Shown one piece after another: positions 1 through 13,326 of a DNA stretch of 64,000 nucleotides (the first letter of the stretch is position 1; each line of letters begins with the position of its first letter). The notes beneath the pieces are model-generated. The model did no database searches, was not told the origin of the DNA, and was given only the letters and a program-made list of their open reading frames with translations. Origin of the DNA: Coturnix japonica (Eukaryota; Chordata; Aves; Galliformes; Phasianidae); NCBI RefSeq assembly GCF_001577835.2, contig NC_029516.1, positions 107,369,837 to 107,433,836 on the forward strand. The letters run 5' to 3'. A program made the translations under genes and the position numbers.

Positions 1-268
1 CAGGCTGGAGTGCCCTCCTTCTTCTCTCGAACTTCTCGGAGAGGGGGAAGTGTTCCAGCCGTGTCGCCTAGAGTTCACAGTAGCCCTCGGTTTTCGGGAT
101 CTCTCTCTCTCTGTTTCGTTCAATTTGTTAGCTCATATATTATATTGTGTTATCTTGTATTTCGGTATCGTATTTAGTAAAATAAGTTTTTCCTCCTTAG
201 ATTGTCGCTGTTTTATCCCACTCCCTTTTTTCCCTCCTTTCCGGGCCCCGGATACTTTACATGATGTT
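1..268 (+). mobile_element. Probable 3' part of an avian endogenous retrovirus LTR (fossil)
   Basis: The left edge of the window holds a sequence unlike the AT-rich single-copy DNA that follows. It has CT-rich tracts, a TAAAATAAG stretch like a polyadenylation region, then a long pyrimidine run and a GGGCCCCGG block, and it ends in TTACA near 268. That layout and a CA end fit the 3' portion of a solo LTR of the chicken ERVL type. The 5' end lies outside the window, so target duplications cannot be checked. No internal retroviral genes are visible beside it. The family assignment is from memory of avian LTR style and is uncertain. Confidence 0.4.
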
Positions 269-2964
269 ATGATGTGGAATACTGATACTGATAGCAAAAT
301 TACAAAACCATGACATGTTGCTGCATGCAAACTGCACACTAAATTTGTGCTTTCCATCTTCGGTAAGCTGTAGATTGCTGCTTTGATGTCTTATTGATGG
401 GACATTAAACCAGAGTATGTCCAAAAACCTGCAAGTTTCTCTCTGCTTTTCTATCAAGGCTATCACTGAAAGTTAAACATTCTGGTATAGGTAATCACCT
501 CCTGTGTTCCCTGCTGTACATGGCGCAAATAAGTCTTAGCACTGTGCCCAAAACACTGATCTAAAAATCACATCTACAGCATCTACAGATATGTGTTTTT
601 TTAAGAGAAGATAGGAACCATGGGAAAGACCTTGACAAAAGCATCCAGGCTCTTTCAGCCACTGAGTTCCCCAGTCCCAGAGGACTGCTTGAGCAGAAAA
701 CCACAGGTTGTCTCCAGACATTCCTTTAACCAACTTCGGTTCTTATTTTAAGAGTGAAAGCTAAACCGCTAACATTTAAGGAAACAAGGCTATGCGACAA
801 TGTTCTTGGTCTGCCTTCTTGTCCTTTGGTTCAGCTTGTTGGCCAGTTTTCTTCTAATACAACAGGTAGGAAGTCTCAAAGACATAAAGTTCCCACATAT
901 TTCCAGAAAATATGGTGTGGGTAGAAGACCTCCTTGATGCTGCCTGTGAGGGAAAGAGTAGCAGGCAAATTCCCACCTCTTTAGGAACCAGACTGCAACC
1001 AAGAGAGAAAGCAAGACGTAACGAGTATCTCAAGTATGGGAAAAGATTCACACAGCTGCAGAGGATACAAACAAAAAACATGAAGTTATAAAAATCCAAA
1101 CTCCCTTTTAAATCTGTTTTTGACATTTGGTCTCATCATTTGGGATAATTCTACCTTTTTAGTGTCATTACCTAAAATGAGAAGGGGACCGGGTATGTCT
1201 GCGTGGGGGGCCAACTGTGCACATCTCTGAGCTCACAGAAGTTTCATATAGGAATGAAACAAACCTCAAATAAAACAAAAAAAATTACTTGTGCACATCA
1301 ACTTCCCCTAGTCTGGGAAACTGCTGTCTGTAACTGCTGATAATTGATGGCCATTGATGGAGCCTTGGCTGCTGGGTGAGTCACGCTAAAGATGGCATTA
1401 TATGGCAAAGGGCAACTGCTTTCAGGAAAAGAAAGAAAATATTTGATTTCCACAAAACAGCTAAAAACTAAGATAAAAGTTTTATAATCAGATTTGAGGC
1501 TGTGGTTCACATATTAGATAAATATTCTGTTTCTGTGTGGAGATGCTATCCAGCTGACCAGAGCAACTTTGACTCTTCGATAACACTGTCTATTTATGGT
1601 TTGGAGACAACTAGCAGCCAGTTCCTCACAGCTCCTCCCCTAACTTGTTAACCTTGCACTCCTACCACGTTCTGGCAACAAAATGGTCTTCAGTGATCTT
1701 CACCTCAAAGCTATAGCAACTGCTTACAGACAACAGCCTAAAAGAGTTTTTCAAACATATTTTTTTAACCTTAAATTTATTTTAATCTTAATTTCTAGAT
1801 TAAAAATTTTAAAGATTAGAAGGTTTAAAGTAGGGAGTGTGATGTTTTTATTTAACTTTTTTTTTTTTAACCATAGTATTTTCAAATATTTGTCCTTTTC
1901 AAAAGAAACATTTCCACTATAAGTACTTGGTAAAGAAATTGTATTACACAGAACATTTTCAGCTACTGCCTTAGCGTCATGATATTTAATTTCTGCATCC
2001 AATTTATTTCATGGGAACGTTATGTCTGTTTTACTTCATTCCATGATGTTGCTAGTATGAATGAATGTTATGCTCAGATCAAACCACCTCCCTGATGTGC
2101 TTACTTATTCTTTTGGCTACACTGCCAGAGTTCAATGGAGCGCAACATTGAAACTGCTGAGGCAGCACATCCAAACCTGCACAATACCAATGAGAGATCA
2201 GTTCAGCTTCCAAAAAAAATCATACAGCCACAACAGCATTAGAGCTAAAAAGCCTGGCCTCTAAGCAGGTATAGCCAGGTTAGGTGAAATATGGTGCTCA
2301 CATTACTGTGACAGCTCCCTGTCTGCAGCAAATGTGATGGATGATCACTAGCTGAGGTATTTCTGCACACTGATATTGTCCATAGGAGGAAAAAAAATGG
2401 CAATGAGATTGGATAGAAATTAGCTATCTTCTGACCCCTGAAGGCACTTCAGTCCAACATGGAAACCCTCAAAACAGAATGAAGGTCTCACAGCCTATGT
2501 AGGCACCTGCACTTTTAGCCATAGTCTTCCTCTGGTGCCCAAAGTTCAGCCCTTGAGCACATCCAGGCATTGGTGGACAGATCAGGACCTGCTTCAGACA
2601 CAGGCTTCCCTCAGGATATACAAACCTCAGCATTCATCCACTCATGCACCTCACTGCTTCTGCCAGCAGCAGTCCCAGAGCCACTTGAGCATACAGCGGA
2701 CCACACAGGATAAGTAAGTAAGCAAAGAAGAGTACACCCAGGGAAAAGGATGGCTGCAGGCATCTGGGATGAGTGGTCCTAGCTGTGTTTGGGGAAGAGC
2801 CATCTCATTATTCATGTGTGAAATCCATTTTATTTCAAAGAGCCCAGGTTGACTCAGTAGAGATCCTTTTTGAAGTCATCTTAAACCATCTCTACTGAAC
2901 ATAAGGGCTCTGTTCTTTGCTCCTTTCCTCATTAGAAGGTCCTAGTCAAAATATAAAAATGTAT
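269..2964. other. Gene-free single-copy DNA
   Basis: I see no gene here. Open frames are short and have no splice context or recognisable protein. Composition is AT-rich, with an A/T-homopolymer patch at about 1750-1880. This belongs to the intergenic region upstream of PRDX4; in human the neighbour on this side is PTCHD1, none of which is visible here. Confidence 0.6.
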
Positions 2965-3440
2965 TCATGATTCACAACATTGCAGATCAGCTGAAGCTGG
3001 AAGTCATCTGGTCCAACCCCCTGCTCAGAGCAGAGTCAACAAGCAAGTTGCTCAGGGCCGCTACATCCAGTTGCATTTTGAAGATCTCAAGACCTCCAAG
3101 GAGGGAGATTCCACAGTCTCTCTGGGCAGCCTGTGCCAGTGCTTGCTCACCCTCACAAAGAAGAGGAAAAAAAGCTTTCCAGACAGTGTACTAGTACATG
3201 GGATTGTTCCTCCTCAGAGGCAGAGATTGGCATTTGCCTTGGCTGAATTTCTTGAGGCATCCATCCAACTACTTACCCAACCGGTTGAGGTCCCTCTGAA
3301 CAGCAGCACAACTAGACAGTGTATCAGCCTCTCTTCCCAGTTTTATACTATCAACAAATTTGCTACCCTCAGATGTGGCTACCCCTTTCCTGAAGTAACT
3401 CCAGCTTTATTAGTCAGTCACCTGAAAGCATCAAGAACTG
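2965..3440 (-). mobile_element. CR1 LINE fragment, antisense
   Basis: Read on the minus strand this is a 5'-truncated CR1 copy. The low-coordinate end carries the diverged CR1 3' end (GTCATCTGGTCCAACC on the plus strand). It continues through the GGGCAGCCTG block near 3125 and then the more internal CR1 region with GAGGTCCCTCTGAAC near 3287. A 156-codon plus-strand open frame here is only an antisense reading of the element. Divergence is visible throughout, so it is an old copy. Confidence 0.8.
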
Positions 3441-5892
3441 CTCTCTCTGCATGGAATTTCATGTATTTAGCAGTCTCCTGGCAGGCAGGTCCGAGTATTT
3501 CCCTGAGGAGCTCAACATTAAATGAAGCAATGTTTCTATAAAAACCTTTATATTTTAATAAAAGATCTTTCTCCCTAAAACTTCACATCTCTTACAGACC
3601 AAACTGGTTGCTACCAGTACTGCTGCTATTGCTACTATAAAATTTCAATTTTCTTATAAGGCTTTAAGTGTAGGTTTTATGGATTCTTCACCGGTAGACT
3701 ATTACTGACTCACTTCCGACTGTGTCATATCTTTTTTTGTTAAATTGATATTAATCACACTTATCACTTGAAGATTTAGGCCTTCATTTGAGAGGTCCAT
3801 ACAGAGAGTAAGGAAGCACACAGTACTGGAGGGGTATATTGCAGAGCTGCCTACTTCTTCTGAGACACCAAAAGCAACATCTCCACCACTACAGCCACCC
3901 TACTTTGCATCAAGTACTGCTCTCCCTTTAACATCTGAAAAGTATTTCTTATTTAACAATAGCAGACAATTAAATAATCAGAGATGCATCTGCCTGTGGA
4001 GACCGCTCAGTCCCAGGCACAATGGTGAGAATGTTTTTTTCCCCTCTAATTAGCACGGAGGCCGATTTCCTCCTTAACTCTTTATCTTACCACATATTTG
4101 AATTTCTCAGAGCATTCACTTTGACTCTAAGAAAAGCAGTGTTTAAAATACTTCCAGTTCTGCTGATGTCCGGATTAGCACTCCTCCTTTAGCAAAGCAT
4201 TCCACAAAATGGCTCTGATTAGCAGGACTTGGCGCCCTGTGTGCAAATCAATCCAGGCAATTTCAGGGTCACTTTTAGCAAAGGAAAGCCTGCCTGCTAA
4301 GACCAGATAAGAATGAGGTCATTGATTTATTTTTTCCTCATTATCTGGCAAGGTTTCAGTTGAAGCCTAAATCCATTATCTTGGAAATACAAACATGAGT
4401 TGGTCCCTTGAAGCAAGTTAATTTAGTTTGAAAACAGTTAGGGAGTTACCGTCTGAATTCAATTAGCTAATAACTCCTGGTGGGTATGGGTCATAGCAGA
4501 TCAAGGTATCGTGCTGGTTCAAGCTGAATGCAATTGCAGGTGATATCAAAGCAGTGTGTTTCCCTTTCGTACTGAACCACAGCTGCAGCTTCCAGCCACT
4601 GTCTCCAAAATCTCTCCATCAATAAGAAGGACAAATTCAGGTTGAGGGGGGAATGCCTTGGGGATGAGGACAGCGATAGCACCTTAGAGCCACAGAAACT
4701 TCCCTTTGTGCAGGAAGGAAACCAGTGGGGGAAGGCTCATTCCTCACAGCCGGGCTAAACAGGGCCCCTCCATTTCCTCTCGGTGATCAGACTGCATGGT
4801 TGTCAATACCCAAAACCCTCCATGCAGCTAGGCCACAGCACAGAGTGGGATCCATTTTCTGTTCCCAGACAGCGAGCAATGCCTGTTTTCCCCATGTTCC
4901 TAAAGAAGTGACACTTCTGCATCATTCATGGGCCAGCATCCCAGGGGCTGATTCAGGGAAAACATCTCCAGATTCACAGCCAGGTTAGAAAACAACAGCC
5001 CAACAGAAGCACTGGCAGGTCAGGCTGGAGCACACTTGCTGCTACCGCTGTAATGAAGGCGAAGCCAGCAGAGCTCAGTGACATCTCCCTCGAGAGAATG
5101 TGGGGCTACAGCAAGCTATGTGCAGCTGCCTCCTACAGACATTATTCCTCATGTTGCATGAAAGCACTTTTCTTCCCAGTATTACCTCAGGACATTAGTG
5201 GGATTATAATTCTTGTGTTTTTCCAAACTGCTTTCTACCTTAATTTGATTTTGAGCACCTGATTAAATTTAGCCTCCCTGAAGAAACAGAAATTCAATTT
5301 AATTCCAGCTCGACATTATACTTGCACTGAAAGTGCAGTGCTCACGGTTGCACTTTCAGTTAAAGAGCAATTTTGTCACTGTTTGGAAGTGGCACTCCCT
5401 AACCAGAGACAATATATTGGCTCCTTTCTGCATGCCTGTTGCTCTACAGAAGCTCAGAAAGCAGCCAGTGCAATGCAATGTGAAGAGCAGAAAGGGGAGC
5501 AGGCCTCCAGAGAACGACCACACACCAGGTTACAGGAGAAGACCACGCATTACACCTGCTCAGTATATTGTGTGTCTTCCCAAGTGACTCCTTCCATCCC
5601 GCAAGACACACCATGGGACCATGCACAAGGTGCAGCATCAGTGTTCATCTTATGTGCCATCCTGCAGGGAAATGAGTTCAACACTCAAGAGCATGGGGCT
5701 CTTTGGTTCATTACAACAGCCCTCAGGGCTCTCCCATTTTCACATGACAGAAATAAGACCTTCTCCCCTGAGATTCTGAGGGGATATCCAAACTACATCT
5801 AAATTATGAAGAGAAAGCCTCAGGAGCCTGTGGGTCTCTGGTGTATTTCACATGACTTTCTCCCAGACTGACTCCTCATATAAACATTACAC
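3441..5892. other. Gene-free DNA with a possible conserved regulatory stretch
   Basis: No gene is recognised. Between about 3,950 and 4,480 the DNA is free of repeats and dense in homeodomain-like and GATA-like words: CTAATTAG near 4047, repeated GATTAGCA at about 4172 and 4217, TTGGCGCC near 4229, TGCAAATCAATCC near 4240 and CAGATAAG near 4303. This looks like a developmental enhancer, but conservation cannot be tested here. Open frames such as 5338-5802 have no supporting signals. Confidence 0.4.
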
Positions 5893-6150
5893 GGAATAAT
5901 TAGATCAGATCAAAAGTCCATTTGGTCCAGTATTCTGCTGCTGACGAGAGCCAGTAGCAGATGCTAATGGAAATAATTTTTAAAAGGAGTCATCGTGAAG
6001 GCTTCTTATCCTCCTTTACACCCAACATTCAGCAGCCTGCCACCCTGGGGATCCCTGCAGCAGAGTTGTCATCTCTGTGAGTATTTTTCATACTACTTTG
6101 TGTGATTAGTTTTGAGCCCACTCAAACCCTTGACACCCATAAGATGCTGT
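5893..6150. repeat. Probable ancient sauropsid interspersed repeat
   Basis: The words GGTCCAGTATTCTGCTG and GCCAGTAGCAGATGCT (about 5924-5966) resemble a dispersed repeat common in turtles, crocodilians and birds that reads roughly 'GTCCA-CT-GTCCAGTATCCTGTCTC' and then 'CAGTGGCCA--GCAGATGCT'. It is much more diverged than the CR1 pieces, so the copy should predate galliforms. Family name and limits are not certain. Confidence 0.4.
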
Positions 6151-6173
6151 GGGGTTGATTCCAGTGTAATTGT

Positions 6174-6612
6174 AGAATCATCAAAGTTGGAAAAGACCAC
6201 TAAGATCATCCAGTCCAACCATCCACCTACAATCAATATTGTGCACTAACCACATCCCTCAGTGCCACATCCCTGGGCAGCCTGTTCCAACATCTCACCT
6301 CTCTTTCTGAGAAGAAATATTTCTTAATATCCAACCTGAACCTCCTTGGCACAACTTGAGGTCACTTCCCCTCTCATCTTATTGCTGTTACCTGGGAGAA
6401 GAGGCCAACCCCCACCTCACCACAACCTCCCTTCAGGCAGTTGTAGAGAGCTATAAGGTCTCCCCTGAGCTTCCTCTTCTTCAGGCTGAACAATCCCAGC
6501 TCCCTCAGCCACCCCCCATAACATGTGTGCTCCAGACCCTTGACTGTGAGGAAAAAGCTGTTCACTGTTGTTTGCTTAAACTGCAACCTGTCAGTTCCAC
6601 ATGATGTCTTAC
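6174..6612 (-). mobile_element. CR1 LINE fragment, antisense
   Basis: The plus strand starts with AGAATCATCAAAGTTGGAAA, the reverse complement of a CR1 3' end. It continues through ATCCAGTCCAACC, CCTGGGCAGCCTGTTCCA and the 'ttcttcaggctgaac...cccagctccctcagcc' block near 6477-6510. This order is the 3' untranslated region and adjoining ORF2 end of CR1 in reverse. Five-prime truncation is typical for the family. Confidence 0.85.
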
Positions 6613-7214
6613 ATTCTTGTTTTGTGAGAAAAACAGTCATCTGCTACATATGTCCTGCATGCGTCTTGTGCCTTACTACCTTCTCTTTTCCATTCTGAGG
6701 AGTCCATTTAATCAGTCTCAATTCAGAAACCATTCCATTCCAAGCAAATACTTGTCAGGTTCCTCTGCTCCTTTCCACCTCAACTCTACTTCTCAGACAG
6801 GGAGATCAGAACTGCTCATAGTAATCAAGAGGTAACTGCACAACAAAGTAATTATTTTGTTTACTGTGTCTTCCCTCGTAATTTCTGACAATCTGTTTGC
6901 TGTTTTGAACATTGCTCTGACACAGACAACATTTCTTAGAACTACTCACAGTCACTCTGAACTCCATTTCTGGAGAGGTAATGGGTAACTTAAAGCTCAT
7001 CTTCAGCAATGTGCAGTTGGTTGATTTCATCCCATGTGCATTATTGTTAGCTGTGGATGGAGGTCTCCATTTTACTGCAGTGCTGCTTAGAGTGAGATTC
7101 TTCCACATTTTGAAAGGCAGATTTTTACTTTTTCTACCCTGAATAATTTAGTTTAATGACCATCTAGCTCTTTGATGTTCAGCACACTTTCCAGGCCAGA
7201 CATCACAGAAGCTT

Positions 7215-7372
7215 GCATCAAGGTTCAGCCCCTGCAAGTGGGCAGGGCTGCCCCCCACCAGCTCAGCTGCCCAGGCCCCATCCAACCTGGCCTTGAGCGC
7301 ATCCAGGGATGGGGCACCACAGCTTCTCTGGGCAGCTGTGCCGGTGCCTCACCAACCTCTGAGGAAACAGCA
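7215..7372 (-). mobile_element. Short CR1 LINE fragment, antisense
   Basis: It contains GGGGCAGGGC-like and CCCCATCCAACCTGGCCTTG words, then CATCCAGGGATGGGGCA and CTTCTCTGGGCAGC, which are the reverse complement of the CR1 3' region. The terminal repeat end is missing, so only an internal piece remains. Confidence 0.75.
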
Positions 7373-10300
7373 ACCACCCACACTGTTTAGAACTGCAGCC
7401 TCTCTCTCCACACCCCATGAGAACGTTCTTCCAACCTCTCCAGAGAAGTGGCCTACAGATGCTGCTGGGTATTTCTCACAGCTGCTGGGTTCTGGGCAAA
7501 GCTTCCACCCTGCTCATGCCTTCCACACCACTTGTGGAACAGCAGCTATTAAATAAGTGAATGCCCATAACATAATTCTTCCAATAGCATCCAGCCATTT
7601 GGCTGCATATCTGGTAGTTATTCCAAATTAGTCTGGTTACTCAAAACATGATTTAACTAAGCATGATTCTTTCTAATGTTGCTTATTTTTGTGTTAACAG
7701 ACTTATTTTTGTCTTCATGTTTTTTAGGCTTTTCCCTCAATGCCTCGAAATACAAGAATCCGACAAGACAACTCACCTCCTCAGATGATGACACAACTCC
7801 TGAGAGCTTTATAAATGCAATACATAAAAAATCCACCAAGATCGCAGGCACTGTTTTGCATGTATGAAGCGCTATCTGTAAAAGAATTCAATCAGAAAAT
7901 TCATTACTAAATGTGAGAAATGGTCCAGAACCTGCAGTCCTAGCTGCAGTGTTCTGTACACAGAATGTTATAAGTGGTATAAAGAGCAAATTGATTCCAG
8001 AAGGTACCAGACAGATAAGACAGTAAAGATGAAGACTTCCAGACAAGAAGTCAGCCAACAGACCACACAGTGATGCCCAAAAAGGCATCAGTATAATTCA
8101 GATTACAAACATTCCAGTTAACTCTGGGCAAGTAAATATGTATTCACTCACATGAAGTAAGACTGAGGATTAAAAGTGTTCCTGTCTCTGAAAGCAGATA
8201 CTATCAAGTACGTTAATATTAATGGGGTGTCCTCTATTGAAGAGGCAAAAGAAGAAAACAAGTTCATTTGAGTTTTCTCACCAACATGTATCTGAGTGTG
8301 TACGTGCACATAAGGAGCTCACAGAATACTGTGGAAGTACATGCAGCAATCTTTGCACTGCCCAGAACACACATCCCTTTAAAACTTCAATAGGAAACAG
8401 GTGAGGTGGTGCTACTGTCCCCTTGTGAAACATTCAGACATTTCACTTCAGAAGGAATGCCTCTGGATGGGCCAGATGGGGCCATCTGTGTCACTGTGCT
8501 ACAGTAAGTACCGCTAGTCAACAACTAGTATCATTTACTGCAAAGTGTAGTGTACAAAAAGCTTCCTTCTGCAGCACTCGAGCAGGCAGGAGGAGATGTA
8601 TAATGGATGTTTGAGTGCTTAGCATTCCTTAAGAAAGGAAAGTCCAGCTCTATTGGATCCCAGACCCAACCATATTAGGACAATCACTGCACAGAAGCAC
8701 AGTGTGAATGACAGCTTCTGGCTAATTAAAACCTAACAGCCATAGCAATGTTTCCAGCTCAGCATGTCTCACTATTTTTTTTTCATGAATGTTCATTTCA
8801 AGTAATATTTTAGCAGTGTTTGTGCCTCCTGAGTCTCCTGATGCATTGTAACTCCTGATACCCAGAGCTGGTCCAGCCTCCTTGCATCCTTCTTCCCAGC
8901 TAAGCGCTGCTCCCTGCCTCTTGCACAGCACCACAAACCAAGCCTAAATTGTGGCAGAAAGGAGGGAATCTTCAGTCCATCACTGTCACTATATCAAACC
9001 TCCTGACTTTTTAGCATTTGGATGTGGCAATCCTGTGCCAAAGCTGAAGGGATGTGACTCATCATGGCTTCTTCTAGGTAGTTTTTGCAGCTGAGGAGGG
9101 CTCTTTTAAATAGCAAATTCGTCGTCATGACAGGACAGAGATATATCCGCAAAATTCCAGGAAACTGGTTGCTTGACAGGTCTGGGGCTTTTCTGTGACA
9201 TTTCAGTCCAGCTACTTCCTCTGCTGCTGTGCTGAGAAGCGCATTGCTGCTGCTGAGCAAACCTCACACTGCTTTACTTGTGAGAGTAGCACCGACAGCA
9301 GGCTTCAAACCAGAGAGCTTCAGGCTAAAAGCAGAAATCTTCATAGCTTTTGAAAAGCAGACAGCCTCTGTGGCTGCAGACAGAGCAGATCTGCATTTTA
9401 TTAAGAGGTGCAGGAGGATTTAGCACACTTACTATGCACCCCATCTCCCAGAGCCTTCTGTTGGCTTCTTATTCAAGACTTTTCAAAACATCACAGCGTC
9501 AAAACAAGGATGGCAACGTGTCTGTTAGGTGAGGTGGGGAGAAGGCCGTGCACTGTGCTGCTGGGGACAGTCCTTCCCCATCACCTCCTCCCTGCTTGCT
9601 GCCCTGCAGCTCTCCCAGTGTTATCAGAAGCGCCAGGAAGATGAGAAACATGGATGCACCGAAGCACGAAGTAGCGTAGGACTGCAATGAGCTACTGATC
9701 CTTAACAAATAAATTGGTAAGTGCAAACAGCCGTTACCTATGGTGACCTATTCAGATACACCCAGCCGACCTGCATGCCAGCAGGTAACTTGCATGGCAC
9801 GCTGCTGCTACCTGCAGAGAAAGGGAGAACAAAACCCATAGCGTGGCAAAGCTGCTCACCACAATTGATTCTGACTGCATCCAGGGTGCTCCAGTAAATA
9901 AAGTGGCCTTGCAGGGAATTAAGGTGAAATCACCAAAGAGACGACCTGGGGCATTTTTCATGGAGCAATTTTGAGTTATGCCCTGATAACCACCTGAATG
10001 TTCCATTCTGCTCATAGTGCTGCTACAGACTCACCAGGATTAAAAGCGTTGCATCAGCCCTCTGTCAAATGGCAGCAAATGTTGCAAATGACCTTGAAGA
10101 CTGCTTCCTTACGGGAAGATCAAGAGATATGGAACCTGACTTTTCAGAGGTCTGTTTTCTTTTTGTAAGTGTTGCTTGCTTCACTTCCATTAAAAATACC
10201 ATCTGGCAGAAATCTTATCTCAGAAATCAACACTCACGTCTAAGAGAGGAACTCTGCCCCGAAAACCATTCTGCGTTATCAACATTTTTAGCTGGGAACT

Positions 10301-11199
10301 TCAGCTCACTCAGCCAACTTTTAAGGAGTACTTCAAAGCATACGCCTGAGGAGCACTTCCATTTAACAGGGAGCTGCGTAGTACAGGTCAACACGTTATT
10401 TTATTTATCCCACCAATACCTACCCTCTCAATGGCATGACCCAATCCACTTTTTTACTGCATTAATACCCCAGATTCCACACTGAAGATACTGGTGACAG
10501 TATTTTGGGTTTTACTCTTCTAATTTCAGTACTTAAACTTCATGCTGTGCTTTACCATAGGCTTTGAAAAAAGAGAGCAGAAGATACAACAAAATCAGCT
10601 GCAGATAACGTAGCAAAGATGAGTCTTTTCTAAACATTTTCCTCTATTTTTTGATTCTGGTGAGATCATAGGATACAGGCATATAAATAGTTTGCACACA
10701 AGTAGTTTATGTGAAGTGTAGTGTCCTGAACACATTTAAGTATCTTGAAATCTCTATGCTTTCACTTAAGAGTTCATCAGTGGGTAAGCTGTGAATAATC
10801 CTCTTCTGTAAAAGAAAGTAGAAAGAAATAATAAATAAAAATCTTAAATGGTCACTTTTTTTTTACATTCCATTAAACTATGGGAAAACAACAGCACTTT
10901 TCAAGGTTTAGATGTGGTAGGTCAAATATTGGCTCTTGTATGGAGGTGTGGCTTCTCAAGGTCCCATGGAAGCTGACAATCCAAAGCAGAGAAGGAGCTT
11001 TGGCCCAACAAAGGATAATGTTAGGATGCAATGAAATTACTGTACAATTCACCACTAATGCAGCTTATACACTAATTTAAACTGTGCACAACACACAAGG
11101 AGATACAAGATCTTGAGATACCTACTGTATATTATATCATTTCCAATAATAAAGAAATTTTCCTTAGCAAGAAAATACCTAACTTCTCACATGTGACAG
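7373..11199. other. Gene-free DNA
   Basis: No gene, RNA gene or clear repeat is recognised. The longest open frame (10,069-10,485, 138 codons) has no splice sites, domains or neighbouring exons and looks like chance. Tracts of T at about 8774 and 10,857 are the only low-complexity patches. Confidence 0.55.
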
Positions 11200-11452
11200 G
11201 ACAAGAGGCCTTAAATTCCACCAGGGCAGGTTCAGGTTGGATATGAGGAAGTATTTCTTCTCAGAGAGCGGTGATGCAGTGGCACAGGCTGCCCAGGGAG
11301 GTGGTGGAGTCACCATCCCTGGAGGTGTTCAAGTAAGAGGCAGATGTGGCACTGAGGGACATGGTTAGTGGGCATGGTGGGGATGGGCTGATGGTGGGGT
11401 TAGATGGTCTTAGTGATCTTTTCCAACCTCAGCAATTCTATGATTCGGTGAT
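11200..11452 (+). mobile_element. CR1 LINE fragment, sense
   Basis: On the plus strand: GGTTGGATATGAGGAAGTAT, GGCTGCCCAGGGAGGTGGTG, GGAGGTGTTCAAG, then TTAGATGGTCTTAGTGATC and a 3' end AGCAATTCTATGATTCGGTG. This is a 5'-truncated copy that retains its 3' end. Confidence 0.9.
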
Positions 11453-13160
11453 TACACTAAGAATTCTCAGGCAGCTGAAACTCTGAAACTTATGCAAGAC
11501 TGAAATTGAACAAATGAGAATATTACCATTAGAATGGTAACGTTTTCATTTATTAATGGTAATTGTAAATGGAGCAAACACACTTTAGATTCCTAGTTTT
11601 TTTTCCTCTCACAGATGTTATAAACACCTGTAGATTTCATATTTTAGAAAGAATAAGGAAAGGTTTGAGGACTTCAGAGGCACTTGCAGAATGCCCAACT
11701 TCCCGTTTTCATTGGAAGAACAACATTTTACTGCCACCTAGTGAGCAATGTAAAACAGACCAACTCAAGGTGAGGGTTTCTGGTCAAACACCGTTTTTCA
11801 CTTTCACATGTCCAAACAAATCAGAAAGACAAAGCCAGATATTGAACAGCTAGAAAGTTAATAACACAAATGCCTTGATGGGCTCCATTTCATGGGCTTG
11901 ACTGCAGGCCTGAGGAGGCAGAACAGAGGTCAGGACCCCAAGAGGGCAGATGAACCACTGCAAAGGACACCGACAAGGATCACTGAACTTGACACAGCTG
12001 TGCTTATCGCTCTGTGGTGATGTGATAACCTTCCTCCTGCAGGCTCAGTGCAGGCAGCTGGGCCTTGCTCACAGGCTCCTTGCTGTGCTGGTTTGGGGTT
12101 AGGTCTTGGCGTCTGCATTGCTATAGAGGTCAGCTGCAAATATAGTCCATGATGATGATAGTAGATGATGAACATCTAACAGCTACTGTTCAGTGCTGAT
12201 TTTCTCTGTCCTCACTGTCCAAACACTGCACCAATTCTCTGAGAAACAGGGGACACTTTAACTCTTGCTTTATAACACAACAAGAATTGAAGTAAAAACA
12301 CTAGTACTCACCTGCAAGGTGACAGCCAAAGCAGAACTGACAGGGCCCTGCAAGGACAACATTATTTGTTAGGCCAAGGAGGCAGTTTTGTTTGTATTCA
12401 CCACCTTGTAGCTCCTGTCAGCCCTTGCACAGGTAAAACAAAGCTTTGACCGGATGGTGCTTTTGCAACTGTATTCCCATGACTAGAAATATCGAGCACT
12501 CTTTTTTTGTCATTTTTGGTCGAACACATTAATAACATGCTCAGCGCTGTTTCTATCACACAAGCCCCTCAGGGGTTCCTGACACGGATGCCATGAGGAA
12601 ACAAAGCTGGCTGCGGTTCACTCACAAGGTGAAGAAAGGGAAATAAATTAAACACAACTTTCCTTGGCAGCTGTGTTTGCAGAGGAAAAACACCACTTCA
12701 TTCCCAAACACCAGCGCATTCCCCAGACATAGGCTACAGGAATAAGTATAGCTCTTATGCCACTCCACCACCTAGCGACGGACTTTATGAAGTTGCTGTT
12801 TGCATTTAACCAGCCCTATTGCGTCAGCAGTGCCACTTACAGCTCGTTAGGAGCCAGAATGACCTTCCCATAGAAACAAACACCACCACCCAGCAATCCT
12901 CAGCTTGACAGGGTCCTCAGGGATCCTCAGCAGTCAGTAGACACGTGGCTGGTCCCATCAGCCTTGCCTTAACAGGAGCCAACAAGGAAAACATTCCTCT
13001 AATTGGTGATTTTAACAGTGATCGCTTACAGAACAATTATTTTCCACCATCCTGTCTCCAGCAAAGTTTTCTACACTACAGATTTTCTCTCATGCATGGC
13101 AAGCAAGGCAATGTATTTGTTAAAATGTCCTTGTAAGCTATGACAAGCACTTGCCCAAAG
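11453..13160. other. Gene-free DNA
   Basis: I see no gene or clear repeat in this stretch between two CR1 copies. Composition is ordinary, and open frames are short with no homology that I recognise. Confidence 0.5.
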
Positions 13161-13164
13161 AGAG

Positions 13165-13326
13165 TGGGGGAATGGGCTGCCCAGAGAAGCTGTGGATGCC
13201 CCATCCCTAGAAGCATTCAAAGCCATGTTGGATGGGGTCCTGGGCAGCCTGATCTCAGCTATGGGGTTAGAATTAGATGGGCCTTAAGGTCCCTTCCAAC
13301 CCAAGCCATTCCATGATTCCATAACT
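13165..13326 (+). mobile_element. CR1 LINE 3' fragment, sense
   Basis: GGGCTGCCCAGAGAAGCTGT, GATGCCCCATCCCTAGAAGC, then AGGTCCCTTCCAACCCAAGC and an ATTCCATGATTCC end. About 160 bases of the CR1 3' region survive. Confidence 0.9.

Noticed and set aside
3071-3541. 156-codon plus-strand ORF
   Set aside because: It is the antisense of a CR1 copy and carries no splice or domain evidence.
5338-5802. 154-codon ORF
   Set aside because: No domain, no exon context, and composition like the surrounding noncoding DNA.
10069-10485. 138-codon ORF upstream of PRDX4
   Set aside because: No recognisable protein, no promoter or splice signals; probably chance.
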